Shown here piece by piece: positions 41,880 through 51,433 of a DNA stretch of 64,000 nt. The position numbers were made by a program, and so were the translations under genes. The DNA lies in NCBI RefSeq assembly GCF_001613345.1, contig NZ_BDCE01000041.1, positions 18,002-82,001 on the forward strand, in the 5' to 3' direction. Position 1 is the first letter of the stretch. Each line of letters opens with the position of its first letter. Below the pieces are notes generated by a model, which had not been told where the DNA came from, made no database searches, and was given only the letters and a program-made list of their open reading frames with translations. This DNA comes from Nocardia uniformis NBRC 13702 (lineage in GTDB: Bacteria > Actinomycetota > Actinomycetes > Mycobacteriales > Mycobacteriaceae).

Positions 41880-42868
41880 ATCAGCGCCTCCTCGTACACA
41901 TCGGTCAGGGCCTCGCTCAGGTCCGGTAGCGGGCTGGCATCGGCGAATTCGACGGCATCCGCGATGGCCGCCTTCTGCTCCGCCTCCACCGCGTCGAGCT
42001 CCGCGGCGGTGGCTATCCCCTCGGCGATCAACCAGTCCCGCATCCGTGGCACCGGGTCGGCGGCGCGCGCGGCGGCCAGTTCGCCGGGTTGCATGTACTC
42101 GTTCTGATCCGACATCTGATGGCCGTAGAACCGGAAGGTCATGGCCTCCAACAGGGTCGGCCCCTCGCCCGCTCGCGCCCGCGCGATGGCCTCGCGCGCG
42201 GCCCCGTACATGGCGACCGGATCATTGCCGTCCACCCGCACGCCCGGGAACCCGTAGGAGGCGGCCCGGTCGGCGATCCGAGCCACATTGGTGCCGTCCG
42301 CATAGGCGGTGTGTTCGGCGTAAAGATTGTTGTGACAACAGAACACGACGGGCAGCTTCCACAGCCCGGCCAGATTGCAGGCTTCGTGGAAGGCACCGAT
42401 ATTGGTGGCGCCGTCACCGAAGTTCACCACCGTCACCTGGTCGGTGCCCTGCATCTGCGTCGCCAGCGCCAGACCCGCGCCGATGGGCAGACCACCGCCG
42501 ACAATGCCGGTGGTGACCATCAATCCGGAGGCCGGGTGGGTGATGTGCATCGGCCCGCCCTTGCCCTTACAGGTGCCGGTGGCCTTGCCCATGAACTCCG
42601 CCCAGAGTTCGCGCAGCGGCACACCTTTGGCGAGCTGATCGTGTAGCCCGCGGTAGGTGGTCACCACATAGTCGTCGGTGCGCAGCAGCGTGCCGATCGC
42701 CGACGAGATGATTTCCTGACCGCGCGGCGAGTAGTACTGGGCGCTCACCTGTCCGGCGAGCACCAGCGCCCGGAACTTCTCGTCGCACAGCTTGATTCGA
42801 GTGGCCTTGGTGTAGATCGACAGCAGCGCTTCGACGCCGATGTCATCACGAATGTCGAGGTCCGACAC
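41876..42868 (-). CDS. 2-oxoacid dehydrogenase E1 alpha subunit (ThDP-binding)
   Basis: A 330-residue protein from GTG 42868. The thiamine diphosphate motif runs GDGATNIGAFHEACN...NN, and YGHQMSDQNEY resembles acetoin dehydrogenase E1 alpha. Substrate specificity cannot be set between acetoin-like and branched-chain types. The frame is open far upstream (to 43726) through the antisense-free SDR region, but the protein family starts near VSDLDIRDD. It lies 29 bases after the SDR stop. Confidence 0.9.
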   Translation of the reverse strand: MSDLDIRDDIGVEALLSIYTKATRIKLCDEKFRALVLAGQVSAQYYSPRGQEIISSAIGTLLRTDDYVVTTYRGLHDQLAKGVPLRELWAEFMGKATGTCKGKGGPMHITHPASGLMVTTGIVGGGLPIGAGLALATQMQGTDQVTVVNFGDGATNIGAFHEACNLAGLWKLPVVFCCHNNLYAEHTAYADGTNVARIADRAASYGFPGVRVDGNDPVAMYGAAREAIARARAGEGPTLLEAMTFRFYGHQMSDQNEYMQPGELAAARAADPVPRMRDWLIAEGIATAAELDAVEAEQKAAIADAVEFADASPLPDLSEALTDVYEEALI

Positions 42869-42897
42869 AGCGATCCAATCTGTTGGTGGGTTCGAGA

Positions 42898-43662
42898 TCA
42901 GCCAGCGGCCGTCAACTGCTGGACGTACTGCTGTGCGGCCATACCGATGAAGGCAGACCCGTTCACCGACCACCCGCCGTCGACGAACAGCGTCTGACCG
43001 GTGATGTAGCTCGCCGCCGGGGAGGCCAGAAAGCCCACGGCCCCGGCGATATCGGCTGGTTCGCCCAGTCGACCGAGCGGCATGGCCGCACCGATGGCCT
43101 GCTGGATGCCGGGATCGCCGAACTCCGCGCTGGTGCCCTCGGTGACCACCAGGCCCGGCCCCACCGCATTGACCCGAATGCCGCGCGGCGCGTACTCGAC
43201 CGCCAGCTGCCTGGTCAGCGCCACAATGGCCGCCTTGGAGGCCGGATAGATCCCTCGTCCCGGACCCGACATCTCGGCCAGCACGGAGGTCAGGTTGACG
43301 ATTGCCCCACCACGCTCCGAAAACTTGGGCGATAGCGCGCGCGAGACCAACCAGCTGCCAACCACATTCGTGCGCAGTACCGCGTCTACCTCGGTGATGG
43401 TGCTGTCGTCGAGCGTCTGCGACCGCCAGATACCCGCATTGTTGACCAGTACGTCCAGCGCGTCCACGGCCTCCGCCAAGGCCGCCACGGATCCTTCGTC
43501 GGCGACATCGCACCGCACCGCGGTGCCACCGATCGCCTTCGCCGTCTCGTCGGCAGCCGTCAGGTCGATATCGACAGCGATAACGTCGAATCCGCTGTCT
43601 GCCAGATGGTTTGCGATCGCGCGGCCAATGCCGCTGCCAGCGCCTGTTACGAGGGCTTTCAC
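42898..43662 (-). CDS. Short-chain dehydrogenase/reductase
   Basis: A 254-residue SDR from GTG 43662 behind GGAGGGGCGA. Nucleotide motif [12 protein letters not shown], catalytic Ser in NLTSV and YPASK are all present; DVIAVDID points to NAD preference. It is the first gene of the minus-strand unit, whose promoter lies in the AT-rich gap at 43663..43804. It may oxidise a hydroxyl made by the P450 or carotenoid oxygenase pathway. Confidence 0.92.
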   Translation of the reverse strand: MKALVTGAGSGIGRAIANHLADSGFDVIAVDIDLTAADETAKAIGGTAVRCDVADEGSVAALAEAVDALDVLVNNAGIWRSQTLDDSTITEVDAVLRTNVVGSWLVSRALSPKFSERGGAIVNLTSVLAEMSGPGRGIYPASKAAIVALTRQLAVEYAPRGIRVNAVGPGLVVTEGTSAEFGDPGIQQAIGAAMPLGRLGEPADIAGAVGFLASPAASYITGQTLFVDGGWSVNGSAFIGMAAQQYVQQLTAAG

Positions 43663-43706
43663 TCGCCCCTCCTCCGTATTCGGCGACCGGAACCTCACGA
43701 CCGCCC

Positions 43707-43753
43707 TTGTCTATGACCCACATCACTATTATATTGGCCAGTTAATTAGTCAA
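43707..43753. promoter_or_regulatory. Overlapping divergent promoters of the two catabolic/import units
   Basis: Plus strand: TTGTCT (43707..43712), 17-base spacer, TATATT (43730..43735). Minus strand: TTGACT (43753..43748) with AATAGT at 17 bases or TATAAT at 14 bases. The two promoters share bases, so they cannot be used at once on one DNA. A partial 24-base dyad centred on TGGCCA (43726..43749) could be an operator. The AT-rich patch is very unlike its surroundings. No regulator gene is adjacent. Confidence 0.6.
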
Positions 43754-43804
43754 GTACACGCTTTCCCACCGTCTCGTGGGTCAGTGGTATCTCTGGAGGC
43801 GGCT

Positions 43805-45184
43805 TTGACCGATCCCTCGTCCTACCCCGTTGCCGAATTCGATCTCCTGAATCCGCAAGTGCTGCAATGTCCTTACCCGTGGCACCAGGTGCTGCGCGAA
43901 CAGGCTCCGGTGCACTTCGTCGCGAGCCGGGGCATGTGGTTCGTATCCGCACGCGAACTGGTCGCCAAGGCCCTCGCCGACCATGCGGTGTTCTCATCGA
44001 ATTTCGGGCTGCCACAGCTGCCCGCCCCCGAATCGATCAAGGACCAGATCGCCGAGATCGAGGCGCAGGGTTGGCCGGCGGTACCGACGCTGCTCACCGC
44101 CGATCCACCGGAACACCACTACTACCGGCGCATGTTGGCCAAGGCGTTCACACCGCGATTCATCGCCCGGCTGGAGCCGCGGATTCGCGAGATCGCCCGT
44201 TCGCTGGCCGCGGGCTTGCCGCCGGGTGATCCGGTCGAGTTCGTGAAAGCCGTTGCGGCCCCGCTACCTTTGCTCGTCATCGCCCATGTGCTGAACGTGC
44301 CCGATGACCGGATCGACGATTTCAAGCGCTGGTCGGATCAGTTCACCGCCAGTGTCGGTGCCGAGCTCGACGAGGCCGGGCGCTTGGATCAGGCCCGAAG
44401 TCTGCTCGAGTACCAGAAGTTCTTCGCCGCCGAGCTCGACGACCGCCGCGCCAATCCGCGCGATGATCTGCTCAGCGGACTGGTGACGGCACCCAGTGCC
44501 GAAGACGGTGACGAACCCATCAGTACCGGCGCGTGTTTGAGCATCATCCAGCAATTGCTCATCGCCGGGAACGAGACCTCGACCAAGCTGCTGACCGGTG
44601 TACTGCACGAGCTCACCAAGGCTCCCCGATGGTGGGATTGGCTGCGCGAGGACCCCGCCGACCGCTCGGCAGCGGTCATCGAAGAAGGGCTGCGCTTCCT
44701 GACTCCGGTGCAGAGCATGTTCCGAGTCACCAAGGCCGAGGCCGATCTCGGGGGCTACACCATCCCGGCGGGGCAGCTGGTCGTGCTCTGCTTCGGTTCG
44801 GCCAATCGTGATGAGGCGGCGTTCGACCAGCCCGACGAGTTCGATCCGACGCGCGCCGACGCCAAGTCGCACATCGCGTTCGGCGCGGGTATCCACGCCT
44901 GCCTGGGCGCACCGCTGGCGCGCCTGGAGTCCAGGATCATGCTCGAGGAGCTGGCCACCCGGTTCGAGACGGTCCGATTCGGCGCGGACAATGACTTCGC
45001 CTATGAGCCCAGCTTCATGCTGCGGGGGTTGAAGCGACTCTCGCTGACGTTCGAACGGGACGGGAGTGGAGTGGATTCCGGCCACAAGCACGCCGGAATG
45101 ACGGAGGCCGGGAGGGTGGAGGCCGGTACGACAGGTGCGGCCAGGCCTTCACAGCCGCCGATTTCGATCGCCACCGAGGGCTAG
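43805..45184 (+). CDS. Cytochrome P450 at the head of the Mce unit
   Basis: A 459-residue P450. TTG 43805 is preferred because TCTGGAGGCGGC precedes it. I-helix AGNETS (near 255), K-helix EEGLR (near 293) and haem loop FGAGIHACLGAP (Cys near 367) are intact. The tail after about residue 415 (KHAGMTEAGRVEAG...) is a Gly/Ala-rich extension not needed for the fold. It opens the import unit and is divergent from the catabolic unit, so it probably hydroxylates the imported substrate, as Cyp125 does in sterol catabolism. Confidence 0.9.
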   Translation: MTDPSSYPVAEFDLLNPQVLQCPYPWHQVLREQAPVHFVASRGMWFVSARELVAKALADHAVFSSNFGLPQLPAPESIKDQIAEIEAQGWPAVPTLLTADPPEHHYYRRMLAKAFTPRFIARLEPRIREIARSLAAGLPPGDPVEFVKAVAAPLPLLVIAHVLNVPDDRIDDFKRWSDQFTASVGAELDEAGRLDQARSLLEYQKFFAAELDDRRANPRDDLLSGLVTAPSAEDGDEPISTGACLSIIQQLLIAGNETSTKLLTGVLHELTKAPRWWDWLREDPADRSAAVIEEGLRFLTPVQSMFRVTKAEADLGGYTIPAGQLVVLCFGSANRDEAAFDQPDEFDPTRADAKSHIAFGAGIHACLGAPLARLESRIMLEELATRFETVRFGADNDFAYEPSFMLRGLKRLSLTFERDGSGVDSGHKHAGMTEAGRVEAGTTGAARPSQPPISIATEG

Positions 45185-45189
45185 GCCGG

Positions 45190-46053
45190 GTGATGACAGC
45201 CGTTGATCCCACACCCGCCGGACCCGAGTCCGCGCGCGGTGAAATCGCCAACTGGTCCAAGGGTTACGCGAATCGTCATCCCCGCGCGGCCCTGCGCACG
45301 GTGGGCGGCCAGTTCGTGCTGGGCGTGCGCGGCTGTCAATACCTGGTCCTCGATATCGTCCGAGGTCGCTTCCCGTTCAAGGAGTTCGTCGAGCAGGCCA
45401 CCTTCATGGCGCGCACCGCCGTGGTGCCGACCCTGTTCGTGACGGTGCCGATCGCAGTCACCCTGTCCATCCAATTCGGTTTGCTGGCTGGACAATTGGG
45501 AGCGACATCGATGGCGGGGGCCGCCAATGGGCTGGCCGTCATCCGGCAGGGCGCACCCCTGGTCGCCGCCATTCTGATGGCCGCCGCCGTCGGCTCGGCC
45601 ATCAGCGCCGACCTCGGGTCGCGGACCATTCGCGAGGAGACCGCCGCCATGGAGGTCATGGGTGTGTCGGTGATCCGGCGACTGGTGGTGCCCCGGCTGG
45701 CCGCCAGCGTGGTGGTCGCCATCGCCCTCACCGGATTCACCTGCTTCATCGGCTTTTTGGCCGGTTACGCCTTCACGGTCATGTTGCAGGGCGGCACTCC
45801 GGGCAGCTATACCTCGACGTTCTCCTCATTCGCCACCGTCGACGATCTGATACTGACACTCATCAAGGCGACGATATTCGGCGTCATCGTGGCCATCGTG
45901 TCCTGTTACAAGGGCCTCGACGCCGAGGGTGGCGCGTCCGGTGTCGCCAATTCGGTCAATGCCGCTGTGGTGCAGTCGATTCTGCTGCTCATGGTGGTCA
46001 ATGTGGTGCTGAGCCAGATGTACCTCATTCTCTTCCCCAAAGCGAGCTTCTGA
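45190..46053 (+). CDS. yrbEA: YrbEA/MlaE-type permease subunit
   Basis: A 287-residue inner-membrane MlaE-family permease with about six helices (FLFVTVPIAVTLSIQFGLL region, IREETAAMEVMGVSVIRRLVVPRL as the coupling loop). Together with YrbEB it forms the ABC-type core of a Mce transporter; the ATPase (MceG/Mkl) is usually encoded elsewhere and is absent here. The start is GTG 45190 or ATG 45193. Confidence 0.95.
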   Translation: MMTAVDPTPAGPESARGEIANWSKGYANRHPRAALRTVGGQFVLGVRGCQYLVLDIVRGRFPFKEFVEQATFMARTAVVPTLFVTVPIAVTLSIQFGLLAGQLGATSMAGAANGLAVIRQGAPLVAAILMAAAVGSAISADLGSRTIREETAAMEVMGVSVIRRLVVPRLAASVVVAIALTGFTCFIGFLAGYAFTVMLQGGTPGSYTSTFSSFATVDDLILTLIKATIFGVIVAIVSCYKGLDAEGGASGVANSVNAAVVQSILLLMVVNVVLSQMYLILFPKASF

Positions 46054-46055
46054 CC

Positions 46056-46910
46056 ATGGCGGCCGAATACACCGTCACCGGGATGCGGCCGGTGCTCGCG
46101 GTCACCGGCGCGGGCCGCCGTCAGCTCTCCCGCATCGGGCATATGGTGGCGTTCTTCTTCCGCGCCCTGGCGGGCATCCCGGTGACGCTGCGCCGCTACC
46201 GGCACGAGTTCTTCCGGCTACTGTCCGATGTCACCTGGGGTAATGGCTCCATCGTGGTGGGCGGCGGCACCGCGGGCGTGGTCCTCATCGTCGGCGGTGC
46301 GGCGGGTGCGGTCGTCGGTATCGAGGGCTACAACGCGCTCAATCTGCTCGGGCTGGGCCCGGCCACCGGGCTCATTACCTCCCTGGCCGCGGTGCGCGAG
46401 CTCGCGCCGCTCATGGCGGCGCTGGCCTTCTCCATTCAGGCGGGCTGCCGCTTCACCGCGCAGCTGGGGGCCATGCGCATCTCCGAGGAGATCGACGCAC
46501 TGGAATCGGTTGCCATCCGGCCGATTCCATACCTGGTCACCACCCGCGTGCTGGCGTCGGCGCTGGCCATCCTCCCGCTGTTCGTGGCCTGTCTGGCGCT
46601 GAACTTCCTGGTCTGCCAGGTCGTCGTCTTCCTTTCCAGCGGCCAGGGCTCGGGCACCTACCTGCACTATTTCTCACTCATGCTCAGCGGGCGCGACATC
46701 GTTTTCGCCGTCATCAAGGTCTGCATCTTCGTGATGGTCATGTCGACCATCCAGTGCTACTACGGCTACTACGCCACCGGCGGCCCGCGCGGCGTCGGTA
46801 TCGCGGCGGGTCGCGCTATGCGAGCGAGTATCACCATTATGGCCGTCCTCAACATGCTGCTGACCATGGCGTTCTGGGGCATCGATGCGGGCGGGCGGCT
46901 CGGGGGTTAA
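46056..46910 (+). CDS. yrbEB: YrbEB/MlaE-type permease subunit
   Basis: A 284-residue permease with the same fold and the coupling motif EEIDALESVAIRPIPYLVTTRVLASAL. It lies two bases after YrbEA and overlaps the first Mce gene (TAATG). The pair forms the membrane channel through which Mce substrates enter the cytosol. Confidence 0.95.
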   Translation: MAAEYTVTGMRPVLAVTGAGRRQLSRIGHMVAFFFRALAGIPVTLRRYRHEFFRLLSDVTWGNGSIVVGGGTAGVVLIVGGAAGAVVGIEGYNALNLLGLGPATGLITSLAAVRELAPLMAALAFSIQAGCRFTAQLGAMRISEEIDALESVAIRPIPYLVTTRVLASALAILPLFVACLALNFLVCQVVVFLSSGQGSGTYLHYFSLMLSGRDIVFAVIKVCIFVMVMSTIQCYYGYYATGGPRGVGIAAGRAMRASITIMAVLNMLLTMAFWGIDAGGRLGG

Positions 46911-48175
46911 TGCGTATGGGCAATGAATTCGAACTCGACGGCAGAGGTCCGTCCACGCGGCTGCTGCTGGTGGTCGCGGTGGTGTTCCTGGCGCTGTGCG
47001 TCGTCGCGACGCACCTGCTGCTGGAGAAATCCACCGGAGGCCTGGACAAAAAGGTGACCGTCACCGCGCTACTCGAGAGTGTCGGCGACGGGCTGCCGGA
47101 CAAATCCGATGTCAAATTCCGGGGCTTGCTGGTCGGCATGGTCCGCGGCGTGACACCGGCCCGGCGCGGCGAACCCAATATCGTGCGCATCGAACTGAAT
47201 CCGGCACACGCGCAGGGCATTCCGAACAGCGTCACAGCGCGGATCGTGCCGAGCAACGCCTTCGCCGTGTCCTCGGTCCAACTGGTAGACAACGGTGCCG
47301 CCCCGGCGATCACCGACGGCTCGCGCATCACCGAGGACCGCACCCTGCCGACGCAGCTGTTCCAGACCACCCTGGCCAAGGTGCGCGAACTCCTCGGCGC
47401 GATCGGCCGCGACGAGACCGACCGCACCCTGGGACTGATCCGCACCCTCGCCGACGCCACGGCAGGTAAGGGCGCGACCCTGACCTCGACCGTGGACGGT
47501 CTCAACAAGGTTGTCGCCGAGATGAATCAACTCACCGCCGAGGACACCGGTCCGGCCACCCTGCGCACCTGGGAAGAGGCCATCGCCACCTTGAACGGCA
47601 GCGCACCGGAGCTGGTGGACGCGCTGCATTCGACGGTCGCGCCCATGCGGACGGTCGCCGAAAAGCGCGCCCAGCTGGTGGATCTCCTTGTCGGTGCGAA
47701 CGCGACGGTCGGCACCGTCGGAGGCGGGCTGGACAACCACATCGATGAACTGGTCGATATCGGCACCCAGCTCACCCCGGTGGTCGGTGTCCTGGCCGAT
47801 GACGCGGGCGAGTTCCCGGCAATCATGTTGCGGCTCAATGACGTAGTCGACAAGTTCTTCGGCGAACTGTGGACCCGGACCGGCGAGAAACTGGCCTTCA
47901 CCTTCAAGCTGGTGGTGTCGCTGACGCCGCTGCGGCTCTACACCCGCGCCGACTGTCCGGTCTTCGGGGAGCTGCGTGGGCCGAGTTGCGATACCGCGCC
48001 GGAGACCACCCCGATTCCCGAGACCATGGGGATACCGGACGCCCGCGCCTTCACCCCACCACCGGGCGTCGCCCTGCCCACCCCGGGCAGCCCAGCCGAT
48101 CAAATTCTGCTCGGTCCACTCGGAATCCCCGCGCCGCCAGCGGTATTCACCCCGGCTCCGGAGGGCGCGCGATGA
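46910..48175 (+). CDS. mceA: Mce family protein A
   Basis: A 421-residue Mce protein from ATG 46910. One N-terminal helix (LLLVVAVVFLALCVVATHLLL), the MCE/MlaD domain (about residues 42-118, KVTVTALLESVGDGLPDKSDVKFRGLLVGMV), a helical region of about 200 residues, and a Pro-rich tail. Six different Mce chains assemble a tunnel across the cell envelope that passes hydrophobic molecules. Confidence 0.95.
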   Translation: MRMGNEFELDGRGPSTRLLLVVAVVFLALCVVATHLLLEKSTGGLDKKVTVTALLESVGDGLPDKSDVKFRGLLVGMVRGVTPARRGEPNIVRIELNPAHAQGIPNSVTARIVPSNAFAVSSVQLVDNGAAPAITDGSRITEDRTLPTQLFQTTLAKVRELLGAIGRDETDRTLGLIRTLADATAGKGATLTSTVDGLNKVVAEMNQLTAEDTGPATLRTWEEAIATLNGSAPELVDALHSTVAPMRTVAEKRAQLVDLLVGANATVGTVGGGLDNHIDELVDIGTQLTPVVGVLADDAGEFPAIMLRLNDVVDKFFGELWTRTGEKLAFTFKLVVSLTPLRLYTRADCPVFGELRGPSCDTAPETTPIPETMGIPDARAFTPPPGVALPTPGSPADQILLGPLGIPAPPAVFTPAPEGAR

Positions 48176-49212
48176 CGACCCACCGCCGTAACCTGTTCTC
48201 GCTGACCGTCTTTCTCACCATCTGCCTGACGCTGACGTGGACCATCTTCGTCACGCTGCGCCGCGATGTGCCGGGGCCCACCAATACCTATACCGTGCGA
48301 TTCGCCGACGCGTCCGGGCTGCGCACCGGCTCGGATGTGCGGATCGCAGGTGTGCGGGTGGGGCGTGTCGAATCCGTCGATCTCGATGGCACGGTGGCCC
48401 GGGTGCGATTCCGGGTGCAACGCGACCAGCCGGTGTACGGCAATACCCGCGTCTCCGTGGTCTACCAGAACATTGTCGGGCAACGCTATCTCGGCCTGTC
48501 CATGGCCGATTTCGGCCAACCGGAGCGGCTGCCCGATGGCAGCGTCATCCCGATCGAGCACACCGAACCATCCTTCGATATCACCAGACTGCTCAATGGT
48601 TTCGAACCGCTGTTCACGCTGCTCGATCCCGACGATCGCGGCAATCTGTCCACCTCGCTGATTCAGGCGCTTCAAGGTGACGCGCACGCCATCACCACTC
48701 TGATCGCCGAGACCTCGCGCCTGGCGCAGACCATCGCCGGTCCCGATGAGCTGCTCGGTCGGGTAATCGTGAGCCTGAACAATGTGGTCGCCGATATCGC
48801 CGACCAGGGCGGCCAGTTGCAGACCACACTCACCCAGGTCCGCACCGTGGTCGATGGTCTCAATGCCCGCCGCGGCGAGCTCGTCACCTCGGTCGGCGCG
48901 ATCTCCACGGTGGTCGGTCGGCTGGCGGCGGTACTCACCGGGGTGGCCCCCGACCTGAATGAATTGCTCGCGCGCCAACCGGGATTCCTGTCCACGCTCG
49001 TCGACGATCCGGCTGAGATCGCCTATATGGGTTCGAATCTGCCCGCTGTCTTCAAGGGCCTGGCCCGGGTTACTGGCGACAGCACCGCCATGAGCGCGCA
49101 GGCCTGCGACTTCAACTTCACCATTCTCGACGCGATCTCCCCGATCGTGCCCGCGATCATCGACAGCGCGACACCGGGCGGACAACGCAAGTACTCGGCG
49201 ATGTGCAGGTGA
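48172..49212 (+). CDS. mceB: Mce family protein B
   Basis: A 346-residue Mce protein from ATG 48172 (ATGA overlap). N-terminal helix (LFSLTVFLTICLTLTWTIFVTL), then the MCE domain (YTVRFADASGLRTGSDVRIAGVRVGRVESVDLD) and the coiled helical segment with repeated heptad-like Leu. It ends in a Cys-containing C-terminus. Confidence 0.95.
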   Translation: MTTHRRNLFSLTVFLTICLTLTWTIFVTLRRDVPGPTNTYTVRFADASGLRTGSDVRIAGVRVGRVESVDLDGTVARVRFRVQRDQPVYGNTRVSVVYQNIVGQRYLGLSMADFGQPERLPDGSVIPIEHTEPSFDITRLLNGFEPLFTLLDPDDRGNLSTSLIQALQGDAHAITTLIAETSRLAQTIAGPDELLGRVIVSLNNVVADIADQGGQLQTTLTQVRTVVDGLNARRGELVTSVGAISTVVGRLAAVLTGVAPDLNELLARQPGFLSTLVDDPAEIAYMGSNLPAVFKGLARVTGDSTAMSAQACDFNFTILDAISPIVPAIIDSATPGGQRKYSAMCR

Positions 49213-49217
49213 TATCA

Positions 49218-50315
49218 ATGGCATTGAAGCAACGAATATCTAACCTCTCCAAGCCCATTCGAGGTTTGCGCGGACGCGTACCGACCATGCGAGGACGTGT
49301 CCTGGAGTCGTACAGCACCACCTGGCTGGGCGGGCTGTCCCTGCTCGCCCTGGTTGTCGCCGTCGCCGCCACCACCCTGGTGACCGCGCTGCATATCGGC
49401 CGGGTGGAGTACTCCGCCGAATTCCGCCAGGCAGCCGGTATCCGCCCCGGCGATCAGGTCACCGTGGCCGGGGTGCCGGTGGGCACGGTCGACGGGACCG
49501 CGCTCGCGGGCGACCGGGTCGTGGTGCGTATGAAGGTCCACAGCGATGTGGTCCTCGGTGCGCAGAGCAGGGCCGAGATCAAGCTCACCACCGTACTGGG
49601 CGCACGTGCCGTCGCCCTCGAACCGGCGGGCACGGGCACGCTGGCCGATCAACGAATCCCCTTGGCGCGCACTTCGGTTCCTTACGACCTACAGAAGCTC
49701 CTCCAGGATTCGACCACGACATTCGAGCCCGTCGACGCCGATCGCTTCGCCCAGTCGATGCAGCTGCTGGCGACGCAACTGCGCGGAATGCCGTCGGTGC
49801 TGCCGGACGCGATGGCCAATGTGGAGAATCTCTCCCGCATGATCGCCGACCGCCGCGATCAGGTCGGTGCGCTGCTGCGCAATACCGCTCAGGTATCCAC
49901 GCTCCTCACCTCGCAGCAGGGCGATCTGTCCGCCCTGGTGGACCAGGGCGGAGTTCTGATGCGCGAGATCCTCTCCCATCGCGTCGGCGTCCAGCGGCTC
50001 CTGGACGCCGCGACCCGATTGGTCACCACCGCACGCGACGTGTCGGTCGGCAACCGCGCCGATATCGACAAGCTCCTCGTCGATATCCGGACCATGACGT
50101 CCATGGTCGGCGATCACGATGCGTTGCTGCGCAACATGTTCCAGATCATGCCCATTACCGTCCGCAATATCGCCAATGCCTTCGGCACCGGGCCGTTCCT
50201 GGACTTCCTGCTGCCCGGCGGGCTGATGGTCGACTCCTGGATGTGCGCCATTACCGCCAATGCCGAGCAGAACGACTGGCCCGAACACTTCCAGTATTTC
50301 AAGGACTGCCAGTGA
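49218..50315 (+). CDS. mceC: Mce family protein C
   Basis: A 365-residue Mce protein. ATG 49218 is preferred because AGGTGATA lies before it; GTG 49203 is upstream. N-terminal helix (WLGGLSLLALVVAVAATTLV), MCE domain (FRQAAGIRPGDQVTVAGVPVGTVD) and the helical needle region follow. It overlaps mceD by four bases. Confidence 0.94.
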   Translation: MALKQRISNLSKPIRGLRGRVPTMRGRVLESYSTTWLGGLSLLALVVAVAATTLVTALHIGRVEYSAEFRQAAGIRPGDQVTVAGVPVGTVDGTALAGDRVVVRMKVHSDVVLGAQSRAEIKLTTVLGARAVALEPAGTGTLADQRIPLARTSVPYDLQKLLQDSTTTFEPVDADRFAQSMQLLATQLRGMPSVLPDAMANVENLSRMIADRRDQVGALLRNTAQVSTLLTSQQGDLSALVDQGGVLMREILSHRVGVQRLLDAATRLVTTARDVSVGNRADIDKLLVDIRTMTSMVGDHDALLRNMFQIMPITVRNIANAFGTGPFLDFLLPGGLMVDSWMCAITANAEQNDWPEHFQYFKDCQ

Positions 50316-51433
50316 AAGTTCGAGGACGCTCAGCGCGCGCAGCGCTCCGCATTGCCGCGATCGTCGCGGTCGTGGCGATGATTGTCGGCGGCTACCGCTT
50401 ACTGCCCGGCGACTCCCCCGGCGCACGCCGCATCACCGCCCAATTCGACAATGCCATCGGCCTGTACGAGGGCAATCAGGTGGCGGTACTCGGTATGCCC
50501 GTCGGAACGGTCGAGAAGATCACCGCCCGTGGCGAATACGTGGAGGTCGTGCTTCGCATCGAGACCGACGTGCGGATTCCGGAGGCGGTGCAGGCCGTCA
50601 CGGTGGGCACCTCCATCCTCACCGAACGGCATGTCGAACTTACCCCGCCCTACACCGGCGGCGCGACCCTGCCCGCCGACGCGGTACTCGGTCTGAACCG
50701 CACTCGGACACCGATCGAATTCGACCGGATCCTGAATATGGTGGACCGCCTGGGCACCTCGTTGCGCGGCGACGGCAAGGGTGGCGGCCCGATGGCCGAT
50801 GTCCTCGGCGCCACCGCCGATATGGCCACCAGCAGCGGCGCACAGCTGCGGACCGCGCTCTCGACCCTGTCGGAGGCATTGCGCACCGGAGCCGACGAGG
50901 GCACGGTGACCAGCCAATCCATCACCACCATCGTCACCAACCTCAGCACGCTGCTCGACGCCGCGGCACGGAATCAGCAGCTACTGCACGAATTCGGTTC
51001 CGGTGTCGGACAACTCAGCGACTTCATGATCACCGAGGGGTTGGGTCAGGGTGCGACCGGACGCCAGCTCAACGAGGTGCTCGGCCAGATCACCACAATG
51101 CTCACCGACCATCGCGAGGACCTGCGCGCCACGGTATTGAGCAGCGAATCGTTCACCCGCGCCCTGGTGGACTATCGCCGCGAACTGTCCGAGGTATTCG
51201 ATGTGGCGCCACTGGCGATGGACAACGTGGCCAATGCCATCGACCAACGCAATGGCTATCTGCGCGTCGGAGCGCATTTCGATTCGGTGTTCTTCGACAG
51301 CTCCATGACCAAGGAGGTGTGCAACATCCTCGGGCTGCGCCAATTGGGATGCAGTACCGGCAATTTCAGCGATATGGGGCCCGACTTCGGGGTCACGTCG
51401 GTACTCGAGGCCATGACAAAGATGAACCGATGA
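50312..51433 (+). CDS. mceD: Mce family protein D
   Basis: A 373-residue Mce protein from GTG 50312 (GTGA overlap). N-terminal helix (ALRIAAIVAVVAMIVGGY), MCE domain (FDNAIGLYEGNQVAVLGMPVGTVEKI), helical region and a Cys-rich end (CNILGLRQLGCSTG). Confidence 0.94.
   Translation: MKVRGRSARAALRIAAIVAVVAMIVGGYRLLPGDSPGARRITAQFDNAIGLYEGNQVAVLGMPVGTVEKITARGEYVEVVLRIETDVRIPEAVQAVTVGTSILTERHVELTPPYTGGATLPADAVLGLNRTRTPIEFDRILNMVDRLGTSLRGDGKGGGPMADVLGATADMATSSGAQLRTALSTLSEALRTGADEGTVTSQSITTIVTNLSTLLDAAARNQQLLHEFGSGVGQLSDFMITEGLGQGATGRQLNEVLGQITTMLTDHREDLRATVLSSESFTRALVDYRRELSEVFDVAPLAMDNVANAIDQRNGYLRVGAHFDSVFFDSSMTKEVCNILGLRQLGCSTGNFSDMGPDFGVTSVLEAMTKMNR

Noticed and set aside
41073..42107. 344-codon plus-strand open frame, and the long frames at 33309..34979 and 39326..41026
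   Set aside because: All are antisense to clear E1 beta, carotenoid oxygenase and ligase genes and show no protein-like pattern.
41876..43726. 616-residue version of E1 alpha
   Set aside because: The extra N-terminus is antisense-free but overlaps the SDR gene in another frame and is Arg/Gly-rich; the family starts at GTG 42868.
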